A program made the translations under genes and the position numbers. From JAZDMK01 sp043800975 (GTDB lineage Bacteria > Bacteroidota > Bacteroidia > Bacteroidales > JAHJDW01), in contig JAZDMK010000084.1 of the NCBI GenBank assembly GCA_043800975.1, forward strand, positions 1 to 55,128: 55,128 nt of DNA, written 5' to 3'. The notes under the pieces are model-generated. The model had not been told where the DNA came from and searched no databases. It saw nothing but the letters and a program-made list of their open reading frames with translations. This document shows, one piece after another, positions 7,340 through 15,434 of the stretch (position 1 is its first letter; the number at the start of each line of letters is the position of its first letter).

Positions 7340-8869
7340 ATGCCCGATTCCATACTCATTATCGATTTTGGTTCACAGGTTACACAGCTGATAGCGCGTA
7401 GAATACGCGAGCTGAATGTATACTGCGAAATTCACCCCTACAATAATATTCCTGATTCTATTCCAGGGCAGAAAGGAATCATCCTTTCGGGAAGCCCATA
7501 TTCAGTTCATCAGCCCGATGCACCGATTATCGATGTGGCTGCGCATAAAAAAGACCTTCCGCTTTTAGGTATTTGTTATGGTGCGCAACTGATCGCACAT
7601 ACACAGGGCGGGAGCGTGTTGCGCTCAACCATTCGTGAATACGGCCGTGCTAATTTATCTTCTGTTTTGAAAGACGAAAAACTATTGAACGGAATTTCTG
7701 CTGGCTCGCAGGTTTGGATGTCGCACGGGGATACCATTGAAAAACTTCCAACAGGAACAAAAATAATTGCAAGCACTGCCGATGTTGAAATTGCAGCATT
7801 CAGCAACAATGATAATAATACCTTTGGTGTGCAGTTTCATCCCGAAGTGTTTCATACAACGGATGGTTATAAATTGTTGGAAAATTTTGTTGTGAACATT
7901 TGCAAATGCAGTCAGGACTGGACGCCCGGCTCGTTTGTTGAAAATTCTATTGCCGCATTAAAGCAAAAAATCGGCAATGATCGCGTGATACTTGGTTTAT
8001 CAGGTGGAGTGGATAGTTCCGTTGCTGCTGTATTGCTGCATAGAGCGATTGGAAAAAATCTGTTTTGCATCTTTGTTGATAATGGATTGCTTCGTAAAGA
8101 TGAGTTTAAAAAAGTACTTGAAATTTATCGTGACCTAGATTTAAACGTAATCGGTGTGGATGCTTCCGAGCAATTTTATTCTGCATTGCATGGAATCAGC
8201 GATCCTGAGCTGAAACGCAAAGCCATCGGAAAGACTTTTATTGATGTTTTTGATGCGGAGGCGCATAAACTGACCGATATTCAGTGGCTGGCGCAAGGAA
8301 CAATTTATCCGGATATCATTGAATCCAAATCAGTGAAAGGTCCTTCTGCTACAATCAAGAGCCACCACAATGTAGGCGGCCTCCCCGATTATATGAAACT
8401 AAAAATTGTGGAGCCACTGAATACTTTGTTTAAAGATGAAGTGCGCCGTGTGGGAAAAGCATTGGGTATTGCCGATGAAATTCTCGGACGCCATCCTTTT
8501 CCGGGTCCTGGTTTGGGAATTCGAATTCTCGGTGATATCACCAAAGAAAAAATTGCCATCCTTCAGGAAGCCGATGATATTTTTATTGAAGGATTGAAAA
8601 ATGCAGGTTTATACAAACAGGTGTGGCAGGCTGCAACAATCTTTTTGCCGATACGCTCCGTGGGTGTAATGGGCGATGAGCGTACATATGAAAATACAAT
8701 TTGTCTGCGTGCTGTTACATCCACCGATGGGATGACAGCCGACTGGTGTCACCTGCCGCATGAATTTCTTGCTAAGGTTTCAAATGAAATAATAAATCGT
8801 GTAAAAGGCGTCAACCGTGTGGTGTACGATATTAGTTCGAAGCCACCCGCAACGATTGAATGGGAATAA
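7340..8869 (+). CDS. guaA: GMP synthase (glutamine-hydrolysing)
   Basis: 509 aa, the usual length. It converts XMP, ATP and glutamine to GMP in de novo purine synthesis in the cytoplasm. The N-terminal class I glutamine amidotransferase domain (1-195) shows the nucleophile Cys79 in 'GICYGAQL' and the 'GVQFHPEV' His/Glu pair. The ATP pyrophosphatase domain has the PP-loop 'LSGGVDSS' (about residues 220-227). The C-terminal dimerisation domain has 'FPGPGLGIRILGD' and ends 'ISSKPPATIEWE'. The LysM/PBP1 gene starts 1 bp after the stop, so the two are almost certainly cotranscribed. Confidence 0.98.
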   Translation: MPDSILIIDFGSQVTQLIARRIRELNVYCEIHPYNNIPDSIPGQKGIILSGSPYSVHQPDAPIIDVAAHKKDLPLLGICYGAQLIAHTQGGSVLRSTIREYGRANLSSVLKDEKLLNGISAGSQVWMSHGDTIEKLPTGTKIIASTADVEIAAFSNNDNNTFGVQFHPEVFHTTDGYKLLENFVVNICKCSQDWTPGSFVENSIAALKQKIGNDRVILGLSGGVDSSVAAVLLHRAIGKNLFCIFVDNGLLRKDEFKKVLEIYRDLDLNVIGVDASEQFYSALHGISDPELKRKAIGKTFIDVFDAEAHKLTDIQWLAQGTIYPDIIESKSVKGPSATIKSHHNVGGLPDYMKLKIVEPLNTLFKDEVRRVGKALGIADEILGRHPFPGPGLGIRILGDITKEKIAILQEADDIFIEGLKNAGLYKQVWQAATIFLPIRSVGVMGDERTYENTICLRAVTSTDGMTADWCHLPHEFLAKVSNEIINRVKGVNRVVYDISSKPPATIEWE

Positions 8870-8870
8870 A

Positions 8871-10694
8871 ATGAGAAAATATTTTTCATATCTGATTTTA
8901 TTGTTGATCATGACAACGGCAACGTTTGTCAATGCTCAGGTTGTGAAGTCAACAAAGGTAGAAGTGATTGCCGGGAAAAAATATTATATCCACACAATCA
9001 AGCGGGGTGAAAGCGTCTCGCAGATTTCCAAAGCATATAGTGTAACTAAAGAGGAGATTTTTAATGCTAATCCCGGTTCCGACAAATCAATTATAGCCGG
9101 AGAAACTTTAAAAGTGCCTTTCGTTTTTACATCAGATCCTGTAAGAACGGATGTTACTTTCATCATGCACACCATTGTGAAAGGGGAATCTGTTTCCATC
9201 ATTGCAGAAAAATACAAAGTGAAAATTGCAGATATTTATGAAGCGAATCCGGGATCAGAAAAGAAAATCCGCGCTGGCGATATTTTAAAAATTCCGCAGA
9301 AAAAAGAAATTGTAAATATTGTGATTCCTGTAAAAACTGATACAGCAAAGAAAATCGATTCACTTAAAATAGGAAGACCAATTTCAAAAGATACGATATA
9401 CCATGTTGTAAAAAAATGGGAAACTCTTTTTCAGATATCAAAAAAATATGATGTTACGGTTCCAGATTTGATTCTGTGGAATCCCGGATGCGACAAGCCA
9501 TTGGCTGAGGGAAGAGTGCTGGTGATACCGGTAAAGAAGAATACAAATCCTAATGTGATAATTGAAAATGTTGTTGAAGACAAAGGTGATTGTGGAAAAC
9601 CGACTTTGAAAAATTCATACAATGTTGTCATGTTGATTCCATTTTATCTTCGTGATGCACACGCAATCAAAATGCCCGAAGTTGATAAGGATATTTATCC
9701 GCAGTCGTTTAAATCTTTCACTTTTATTGAGTTTTATCAGGGAGCATTGATGGCTCTTGATTCCATGAAGCGAAGCGGTATGAATTTAAATGTAAGTGTT
9801 TTTGATACCGATGATGATACATTGAAAATTCTGAAACTGCTTGATAAACCTGAAATTTCGAACGCTGATATTATTATAGGCCCTTTTTATGAAAAACATG
9901 TGACTGTTTTGCTGAACAAACTAAAAGGAAAAAATACAAAAGTGATATCGCCGCTTTCTTCGGATTCAAGGAATATGATGAATCCCAATTTAATCAAGTT
10001 AAACCCATCAATGGAAGTGCAGATGGGTATTATTGCAAACTATGTTTCTGATTCTGTATCCACTTCCAAATTTATTCTTGTTTATCAGGACACTCAGGCA
10101 GATCAGATAAAGCAGGCGCAATTATTCAGGGATTCACTGAAGAAAAAATCGCCCGATGCACAGATTGTGGAAATTGCGTATAACAAAGTGGGAATGGCCG
10201 GTCTGGACAAGGAACTAACAAAAAAGTTAAAAAATGTGGTGTATGTTTTTTCGGAAGGACAGGTTTTTGTTGGTAATATGCTCACAAACCTATCCAAGAA
10301 AACAGAAGATTATAAAATCAAACTATTTGGAATGCCGGCCTGGCGCAATTACAATAATGTAGAATCGGAATACCTGGTGAAACTGAATACACATTTGCTT
10401 TCACAGACTTTTATTGATTACACCAATGATGCTGTGATTCGTTTTGTAAAACAATATCGCAATAAATATCTTTCTGAACCTGATAAGTATGCCTTTCAGG
10501 GATTTGACTGTACTTTGTTTTTTCTGAAGGCGTTAAAGGAATATGGGCTGAGTTTCGCACCCTGCATGAATAAGCTGGAGTTTGCTCCACTGGTTTCACG
10601 ATTCCGCTTCGAAAAATCAGGCAATGGTGCGTGGGAGAACAAGGAAATCAATATCTATCAGTATTTTGATTACAAATTACAGCGTGTTAACTGA
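8871..10694 (+). CDS. LysM-repeat protein with PBP1-type periplasmic-binding domain
   Basis: 607 aa. The ATG at 8871 lies 1 bp after the guaA stop and begins a signal peptide ending 'TFVNAQ'. Three LysM modules follow at about residues 35-80, 96-143 and 168-215, recognisable as 'HTIKRGESVSQISKAYSV', 'HTIVKGESVSIIAEKYKV' and 'HVVKKWETLFQISKKYDV', each ending near 'NPGxDK...AGxxLxVP'. The C-terminal about 370 residues resemble a type I periplasmic-binding fold ('NVVMLIPFYLRD', 'DIIIGPFYEKHV', 'VISPLSSDSRNM'), as in LppC/LpoA-like and branched-chain amino-acid-binding proteins. Probably a peptidoglycan-attached envelope protein; by analogy to LpoA it could regulate cell-wall synthesis (inference). 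Uses TGA as stop. Confidence 0.87.
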   Translation: MRKYFSYLILLLIMTTATFVNAQVVKSTKVEVIAGKKYYIHTIKRGESVSQISKAYSVTKEEIFNANPGSDKSIIAGETLKVPFVFTSDPVRTDVTFIMHTIVKGESVSIIAEKYKVKIADIYEANPGSEKKIRAGDILKIPQKKEIVNIVIPVKTDTAKKIDSLKIGRPISKDTIYHVVKKWETLFQISKKYDVTVPDLILWNPGCDKPLAEGRVLVIPVKKNTNPNVIIENVVEDKGDCGKPTLKNSYNVVMLIPFYLRDAHAIKMPEVDKDIYPQSFKSFTFIEFYQGALMALDSMKRSGMNLNVSVFDTDDDTLKILKLLDKPEISNADIIIGPFYEKHVTVLLNKLKGKNTKVISPLSSDSRNMMNPNLIKLNPSMEVQMGIIANYVSDSVSTSKFILVYQDTQADQIKQAQLFRDSLKKKSPDAQIVEIAYNKVGMAGLDKELTKKLKNVVYVFSEGQVFVGNMLTNLSKKTEDYKIKLFGMPAWRNYNNVESEYLVKLNTHLLSQTFIDYTNDAVIRFVKQYRNKYLSEPDKYAFQGFDCTLFFLKALKEYGLSFAPCMNKLEFAPLVSRFRFEKSGNGAWENKEINIYQYFDYKLQRVN

Positions 10695-10716
10695 CTTCTG
10701 AACGTATTTAATTTAA

Positions 10717-10747
10717 CTTGGTGATACAATAATTTTTTTTAGATTTG
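10717..10747 (+). promoter_or_regulatory. Bacteroidota-type promoter of the carbamate kinase gene
   Basis: CTTG at 10717-10720, a 19-bp spacer and TAGATTTG at 10740-10747. It leaves an A-rich 5' leader of about 100 nt before the ATG at 10859, longer than usual for this window; I see no strong structure in it. Confidence 0.6.
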
Positions 10748-10858
10748 CCACTTAACACAATTACGAATAACAGATAACTATCATAAACAACATAAAGACT
10801 GAATTCATATTCATTCAACTAAACAAAAACAAAACAAACAAACGGAAACAACAATTGT

Positions 10859-11800
10859 ATGAAAAAATTAGCAGTAGTGGCATTTGGCGGAAACGCGTTA
10901 CTGAAAGCCGGTCAAAAGGGAACGATTGACGAGCAGGAACAGAACGTGCATGATACCTGCACCAGCCTGTATGAAATGATTAAGCAAGATTATAACCTGG
11001 TGATTGCCCACGGCAACGGACCTCAGGTAGGAAACATCCTGCTGCAGGTAAATGCCGGTCAGAAAATGTATGGTATTCCTGAAATGCCGCTGGATATTTG
11101 CGGAGCTTATTCGCAGGGCCTGATTGGATATATGATCGAACAACAGCTCAGAAATGTGCTGGAAGAACACGGAATGGAACGCGATGTTATTACGCTGATT
11201 ACTGAAGTTCTCGTTGATAAAGATGATCCCGCTTTTAAAAATCCTACGAAACCTATAGGACCTTATTATCCAAAAGAAGAAGCCGATAAAATTGTTGCAG
11301 AAACAGGCGCTGTATTTAAAGAAGATCCCAAAGGCAACGGATGGCGCAAAGTGGTTGCATCACCCAAACCCTTGTCAATCGGGAATCGTAAGTCGATCGA
11401 ACGCCTTGCACGAGAAGGACAAATTATTATTTGTGTTGGTGGCGGCGGGATTCCTGTGTTTTATGTAAAGCCTAATAAACTTCAGGGTATTGATGCCGTT
11501 ATTGATAAAGACCTTGCCTCTGCATTGCTTGCCAATCAGATTCAGGCTGACGAATTTTATATTCTGACGGATGTTCCAAAAGTGTATATCAATTTCCGCA
11601 AGGAAGGTGAAAAAGCGCTGGATGAAATTACCGTTGCGGAAGCAAAACAATATTTAGCCGACGGACAGTTTGCTGAAGGCAGCATGGCACCTAAAGTACG
11701 TGCAGCGATCAGCTTCGTTGAAAACGGCGGAAAAGAATGTATCATTACAGAACCTTCACAACTTGGAAATTCCAATAGTGGAACTAAAATCAAACAATAA
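10859..11800 (+). CDS. arcC: Carbamate kinase
   Basis: 313 aa, normal length. It interconverts carbamoyl phosphate + ADP and ATP + carbamate, in the cytoplasm. It opens 'KLAVVAFGGNALLKAGQKGT', the amino-acid-kinase phosphate loop, then 'VIAHGNGPQVGNILLQ', 'MPLDICGAYSQGLIGY', 'VASPKPLSI' and 'VGGGGIPV', all characteristic of ArcC. An ornithine carbamoyltransferase gene follows about 550 bp downstream on the same strand, with a small broken membrane-protein gene between. This pairing suggests ATP production from citrulline or a carbamoyl-phosphate shunt, but there is no arginine deiminase (arcA) in the window. Confidence 0.96.
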   Translation: MKKLAVVAFGGNALLKAGQKGTIDEQEQNVHDTCTSLYEMIKQDYNLVIAHGNGPQVGNILLQVNAGQKMYGIPEMPLDICGAYSQGLIGYMIEQQLRNVLEEHGMERDVITLITEVLVDKDDPAFKNPTKPIGPYYPKEEADKIVAETGAVFKEDPKGNGWRKVVASPKPLSIGNRKSIERLAREGQIIICVGGGGIPVFYVKPNKLQGIDAVIDKDLASALLANQIQADEFYILTDVPKVYINFRKEGEKALDEITVAEAKQYLADGQFAEGSMAPKVRAAISFVENGGKECIITEPSQLGNSNSGTKIKQ

Positions 11801-11827
11801 TTTACTAACTTAAAAATTAAATTTATC

Positions 11828-12262
11828 ATGGAAGAAAACACCAACCCAACACAGCCTGAAAGTACACAGGGATTTGACGTTAATAATGTTTCTAAAAACA
11901 GCTGGATTGTAGCTGCTATAGCTGCAGTAGGCGCTATCGGAACTTTTTTGCCCTGGGTAAAAGTAACATTCTGAGGAATATCTGTTTCTGCAGCTGGAAC
12001 AGATGATACTTGGGGCATTATTTCTTTAATTGCTTTTGTTCTTGTAATCGTTTTAACTCTGTTTGGAAATTCGTTTAAAATGGATCCTAAGCAGAAGGAA
12101 AATATTTTAAAAAGTGGAACTACACTGCCTGCAATTGCTTGCATTATTTTCCTTATTATCAATATTAAGGGAATCAGCTATTTTAGCTTTGGTTATTATA
12201 TTTCATTGCTTGCTGCTATTGCCAGCGCTCTGATTGGTTACAAAATCATCAAACTGAAATAA
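11828..12262 (+). pseudogene. Small membrane protein gene interrupted by an in-frame TGA
   Basis: One continuous frame from the ATG at 11828 to the TAA at 12260 encodes 144 positions, interrupted only by TGA at 11972-11974 (position 49). Before it: a polar N-terminus (MEENTNPTQPESTQGFDV) and one membrane segment ending 'GTFLPWVKVTF'. After it: 'GISVSAAGTDDTWGIISLIA', then further membrane segments ending 'IGYKIIKLK'. The joined protein looks like the common small 'FLPW...G.S..GTD..W' multi-membrane proteins of Bacteroidota, so both halves belong together. Explanations: nonsense mutation, sequencing error (for example TGG read as TGA), or recoding. A hairpin lies 5 nt after the TGA. The frame is otherwise undamaged, so any loss is recent. 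Confidence 0.75.
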
Positions 12263-12284
12263 TTTTTAAAACCCGCATTTCTTT

Positions 12285-12319
12285 AAAAAGTGCAGGGTGT
12301 TTTCCCTGCACTTTTTTTT
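12285..12319 (+). terminator. Intrinsic terminator between the interrupted gene and argF
   Basis: 13-bp perfect stem: AAAAAGTGCAGGG (12285-12297), 6-nt loop, CCCTGCACTTTTT (12304-12316), continuing into a T-run. It ends the arcC unit, so argF probably has its own transcript or relies on read-through. Confidence 0.9.
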
Positions 12320-12348
12320 AATATAAAAACTAACTAATAATAATCAAT

Positions 12349-13350
12349 ATGGCATTTAACTTAAGAAACCGGCATTTTCTGAAGCTGCTTGACTTCACAC
12401 CGGAAGAAATTAAATTTTTACTGGATCTTTCTATTGACCTTAAAAAGGCGAAATACGCAGGTTATGAAGTACAGCGTTTGAAAGGAAAAAACATTGCGCT
12501 GATTTTTGAAAAAGATTCCACACGCACACGCTGCGCATTTGAAGTGGCTGCATTGGATCAGGGCGCACACATTACGTATCTCGGACCTTCCGGTTCGCAG
12601 ATTGGTAAAAAGGAAACCATGAAAGATACAGCACGCGTGCTGGGCCGCATGTATGACGGTATCGAATACCGCGGTTATGGTCAGGCGATTGTAGAAGAAC
12701 TTGCAGAATATGCAGGAGTCCCTGTATGGAATGGTCTTACCAATGAATTTCATCCTACACAGATTCTTGCCGATCTGATGACCATGATGGAACATTGCAA
12801 CAAACCACTGAATGAAATTTCATTTTGTTATTTAGGCGATGCACGCAACAACATGGGTAATTCATTACTCGTAGGTGCTTCCAAAATGGGAATGGATTTC
12901 CGTTCTGCTGCACCCAAAGCTTGCCAGCCTTCTGAAGAACTGGTGAAAACTTGCAAAGAAATTGCAAAAGAAACCGGAGCAAAAATTATGGTTACGGATG
13001 ATGCAGCAGCTGCAGTGAAAGGTGTTGATTTTTTGTATACCGATGTTTGGGTATCCATGGGCGAACCCGACAACGTTTGGGAAGAACGCATCAAGATGCT
13101 GAAACCTTATCAGATCAATAAAGAACTGGTTGCAAAAACCGGAAATCCCAATGTAAAATTCATGCATTGCTTACCCGCGTTCCACAACCGCGATACAAAA
13201 GTAGGAGAAGATATCTTCCAGAAATTTGGTCTCGATGGAATGGAAGTAACCGAAGATGTTTTTGAATCACCCAATTCGATTGTATTTGACGAAGCTGAAA
13301 ACCGCATGCATACTATCAAAGCAGTGATGGTGGCAACACTCGGATCCTAG
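12349..13350 (+). CDS. argF: Ornithine carbamoyltransferase
   Basis: 333 aa, typical length. It transfers the carbamoyl group from carbamoyl phosphate to ornithine giving citrulline, or works in reverse in catabolism. Motifs: 'EKDSTRTRCAFEVAA' (carbamoyl-phosphate loop S-T-R-T-R), 'LGRMYDGIEYRG', 'NEFHPTQILADL', 'YLGDARNNMGNS' and 'MHCLPAFHNRDT' (catalytic H-C-L-P). The fold is the standard two-domain transcarbamylase trimer. This sequence class (LRNRHFLKLLDFTPEE start) is shared by anabolic ArgF and catabolic ArcB enzymes; the neighbouring carbamate kinase favours a catabolic or shunt role, but this is not decidable from sequence alone. Confidence 0.96.
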   Translation: MAFNLRNRHFLKLLDFTPEEIKFLLDLSIDLKKAKYAGYEVQRLKGKNIALIFEKDSTRTRCAFEVAALDQGAHITYLGPSGSQIGKKETMKDTARVLGRMYDGIEYRGYGQAIVEELAEYAGVPVWNGLTNEFHPTQILADLMTMMEHCNKPLNEISFCYLGDARNNMGNSLLVGASKMGMDFRSAAPKACQPSEELVKTCKEIAKETGAKIMVTDDAAAAVKGVDFLYTDVWVSMGEPDNVWEERIKMLKPYQINKELVAKTGNPNVKFMHCLPAFHNRDTKVGEDIFQKFGLDGMEVTEDVFESPNSIVFDEAENRMHTIKAVMVATLGS

Positions 13351-13359
13351 AAATGAAAG

Positions 13360-13427
13360 ATGTCAGATGGCAAATGTAAAATGTGAATAATTTTGACATA
13401 ACACATTTTCCATCGTCCATTTGACAT
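13360..13427. repeat. Imperfect 26-bp inverted repeat downstream of argF
   Basis: Arms at 13360-13385 and 13402-13427 match at 21 of 26 positions when one is reverse-complemented, including ATGTCA at the outer ends and AAAATGTG next to the 16-nt loop. It is AT-rich without a T-tract, so it is not a normal terminator; it resembles mobile palindromic intergenic repeats. The 405-bp gap from 13351 to 13755 otherwise holds the terminator at 13440 and no gene that I can support. Confidence 0.5.
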
Positions 13428-13439
13428 GAATTAGAAAAG

Positions 13440-13468
13440 CCGTTATGCGAAAGTGTAGCGGTTTTTTT
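13440..13468 (+). terminator. Intrinsic terminator with GNRA tetraloop after argF
   Basis: Stem CCGTTATGC (13440-13448), GAAA loop, GTGTAGCGG (13453-13461; includes three G-U pairs), then seven T. It most likely ends the argF transcript. Confidence 0.75.
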
Positions 13469-13755
13469 ATTGAATAAACTCACTTAAAAAATTCAAAAAA
13501 GTAATATGATATTTTTGTATTTCGTCAGCGATAATCAGCATTGATATCTGCGCCCATCAGCGAGAAACAATAGAATTTATTTTAAATCTATTCATATATC
13601 TGCAATAATAATGAGCACCGCAGCTACTTTTTGGAGTAGTAGAAAGTTTCCTAATAACTTCTTAACCCAATAACAGAATAACTCGAATTAAATTAGGTAA
13701 ATCAACGTAGACAATCTTGAAATTAAATGATTACATTTGGAAAAACCTCACCTCT

Positions 13756-15432
13756 ATGAAATCAAAGTTTACAGTTTTTTTTCTGCTTGTCTTTTCTGTA
13801 TATGTCAATGCGCAGACGATCACTTTTGATAATCCATCATTTGAAGGAACGGCTCAGCCCCATGTAACACCTCCGGGTTGGAGTGCATGTTTGCCCGGTT
13901 ATACGCCGGATACACAGCCGGGTTCCTGGGGTGTCACAATGCTTCCGTCTGACGGATCCACTTATGCTGGAATGGTTCATCAGTATAATCCACCCTGGCA
14001 GGAAGGTGTAGGGCAATACTTGTTATCACCTATGAGTCCAGGATTGTCTTATAACCTTTCACTGGATCTCGCGGTTTCTTCTATTAGTGGAATGGGCATC
14101 GTACCCGGTGATGTGGAACTACAGATCTGGGGTGGCTATATGGGCGGAATGAGTTCCGGGTGCGATATGTCGGAGCTGCTCTGGAGCAGCGGAAATCTTA
14201 ATGACATGGCGCATTCCGATCAATGGGTAACACATACTTTGTCCTTTACTCCCAGCATGGACTGGGACAACATTCTTTTTCTGGCGAATGTTTTAGATAC
14301 TACTAAGTCACCCTATGTTATGATCGACAATCTTGTTTCAGGCACCGTAACACCCGGTATTGCCATTAATGTCTTTCAGCAGCCTTCCTGTTTAAATTCC
14401 TGTGATGGCTCTGCATATGTGGCCACGGCACTGCTCAATCCGCCTATTCAGTATCTGTGGTCGAACGGTGCAACTACATCCTCTGTTTCAAACCTCTGTC
14501 CAGGCGAACTGTCTGTAATTGTAACTGCAGCCCTGGGTGCGACCTATTACGATACCGTTCAAATCAGCTCGGGAAGCAGTGTCAGCCCTTTGTCTTCGCA
14601 GCAGGTTTGTATTGCCACTGTGGATACAGCTACTGGTAAAAATATGATTATCTGGGAGAAACCTGTTTCTGTTGCCATTGATACTTTTTTTGTGCAGCGC
14701 GAAACGGCTATTACCAACGATTTTCAAACAATTGGTAAAAAAGCATATGCTGATTTGAGTCATTTTATTGATGTCACTTCAAATCCGCCACAACAATCCA
14801 ATCGCTATATTATCAAAGCGCTGGATACATGCGGACGACTTACTACGCAGGGTTCACCCCACAAAACTATTCATCTTACAGTAAGCGCTGGAATGGGAGG
14901 TGCGTGGAACCTGAGCTGGGATTCGTACCAGGGATTTTCTTATCCGAGCTATTTAATCTTTCGTGGCTCCTCACCATCAACGATGACTTTACTGACAAGT
15001 GTGTCTACTTCCAGCACTTCTTATACTGACGTTTCACCACCTGCTGGAAATTTATTCTATGCAGTTGTTGTGCAGAGATCCACTGCCTGTAATCCAACGG
15101 ATAAAATTTTATCCAGCTATTTCTCTTCTTTCTCAAATGCTGAAAGCACGGCTGCTATTGGCATTCAGGATGATTTGTCAATACCTGCATTTTCAGTGAA
15201 GCCCAATCCTGCGAATGATTATTTCAATATTGAATTGAATCATCCAAAATATCTGGGCGCGGATTTTATGCTGCTTGATGTTACCGGAAGGGTTGTGTAT
15301 TCTGCCAAAATTGATGAAACAAGCACAACAGTTTCTTTGCAGGGAATTAATTCAGGAGTGTATATCGGACAAATTGTAAAAGAAGGTTTGCCCGCTTCAT
15401 CAGTAAGAATAGTAGTTTCAGAAAGAAAATAA
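13756..15432 (+). CDS. Secreted protein with SprB-like repeat and T9SS type A sorting domain
   Basis: 558 aa. The ATG at 13756 begins the signal peptide 'MKSKFTVFFLLVFSVYVNAQ'. An N-terminal domain (about 22-210) resembles a carbohydrate-binding or jelly-roll fold ('FDNPSFEGTAQPHVTPPGW', 'LSLDLAVSSISGMGIVPGDV'). About residues 212-275 form a SprB-like repeat ('CLNSCDGSAYVATALLNPP', 'YLWSNGATTSSVSNLCPG'). A fibronectin-like region follows. The last about 85 residues are a type A sorting domain ('FSVKPNPANDYFNIEL', 'LLDVTGRVVYSAKI', 'GINSGVYIGQIV'), cleaved by PorU after T9SS export. Probably a cell-surface adhesin; ligand unknown. It ends 2 bp before the convergent C10 peptidase gene. Confidence 0.88.
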   Translation: MKSKFTVFFLLVFSVYVNAQTITFDNPSFEGTAQPHVTPPGWSACLPGYTPDTQPGSWGVTMLPSDGSTYAGMVHQYNPPWQEGVGQYLLSPMSPGLSYNLSLDLAVSSISGMGIVPGDVELQIWGGYMGGMSSGCDMSELLWSSGNLNDMAHSDQWVTHTLSFTPSMDWDNILFLANVLDTTKSPYVMIDNLVSGTVTPGIAINVFQQPSCLNSCDGSAYVATALLNPPIQYLWSNGATTSSVSNLCPGELSVIVTAALGATYYDTVQISSGSSVSPLSSQQVCIATVDTATGKNMIIWEKPVSVAIDTFFVQRETAITNDFQTIGKKAYADLSHFIDVTSNPPQQSNRYIIKALDTCGRLTTQGSPHKTIHLTVSAGMGGAWNLSWDSYQGFSYPSYLIFRGSSPSTMTLLTSVSTSSTSYTDVSPPAGNLFYAVVVQRSTACNPTDKILSSYFSSFSNAESTAAIGIQDDLSIPAFSVKPNPANDYFNIELNHPKYLGADFMLLDVTGRVVYSAKIDETSTTVSLQGINSGVYIGQIVKEGLPASSVRIVVSERK

Positions 15433-15434
15433 TT

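Noticed and set aside
7322..7340. TTG at 7322 as the guaA start
   Set aside because: It lies within the -7 promoter box, so it would not be transcribed; the ATG at 7340 gives the standard GuaA N-terminus.
12080..12262. A stand-alone 60-aa membrane protein
   Set aside because: The same frame extends upstream through matching membrane sequence to the TGA at 11972 and beyond, so this is the tail of the interrupted gene.
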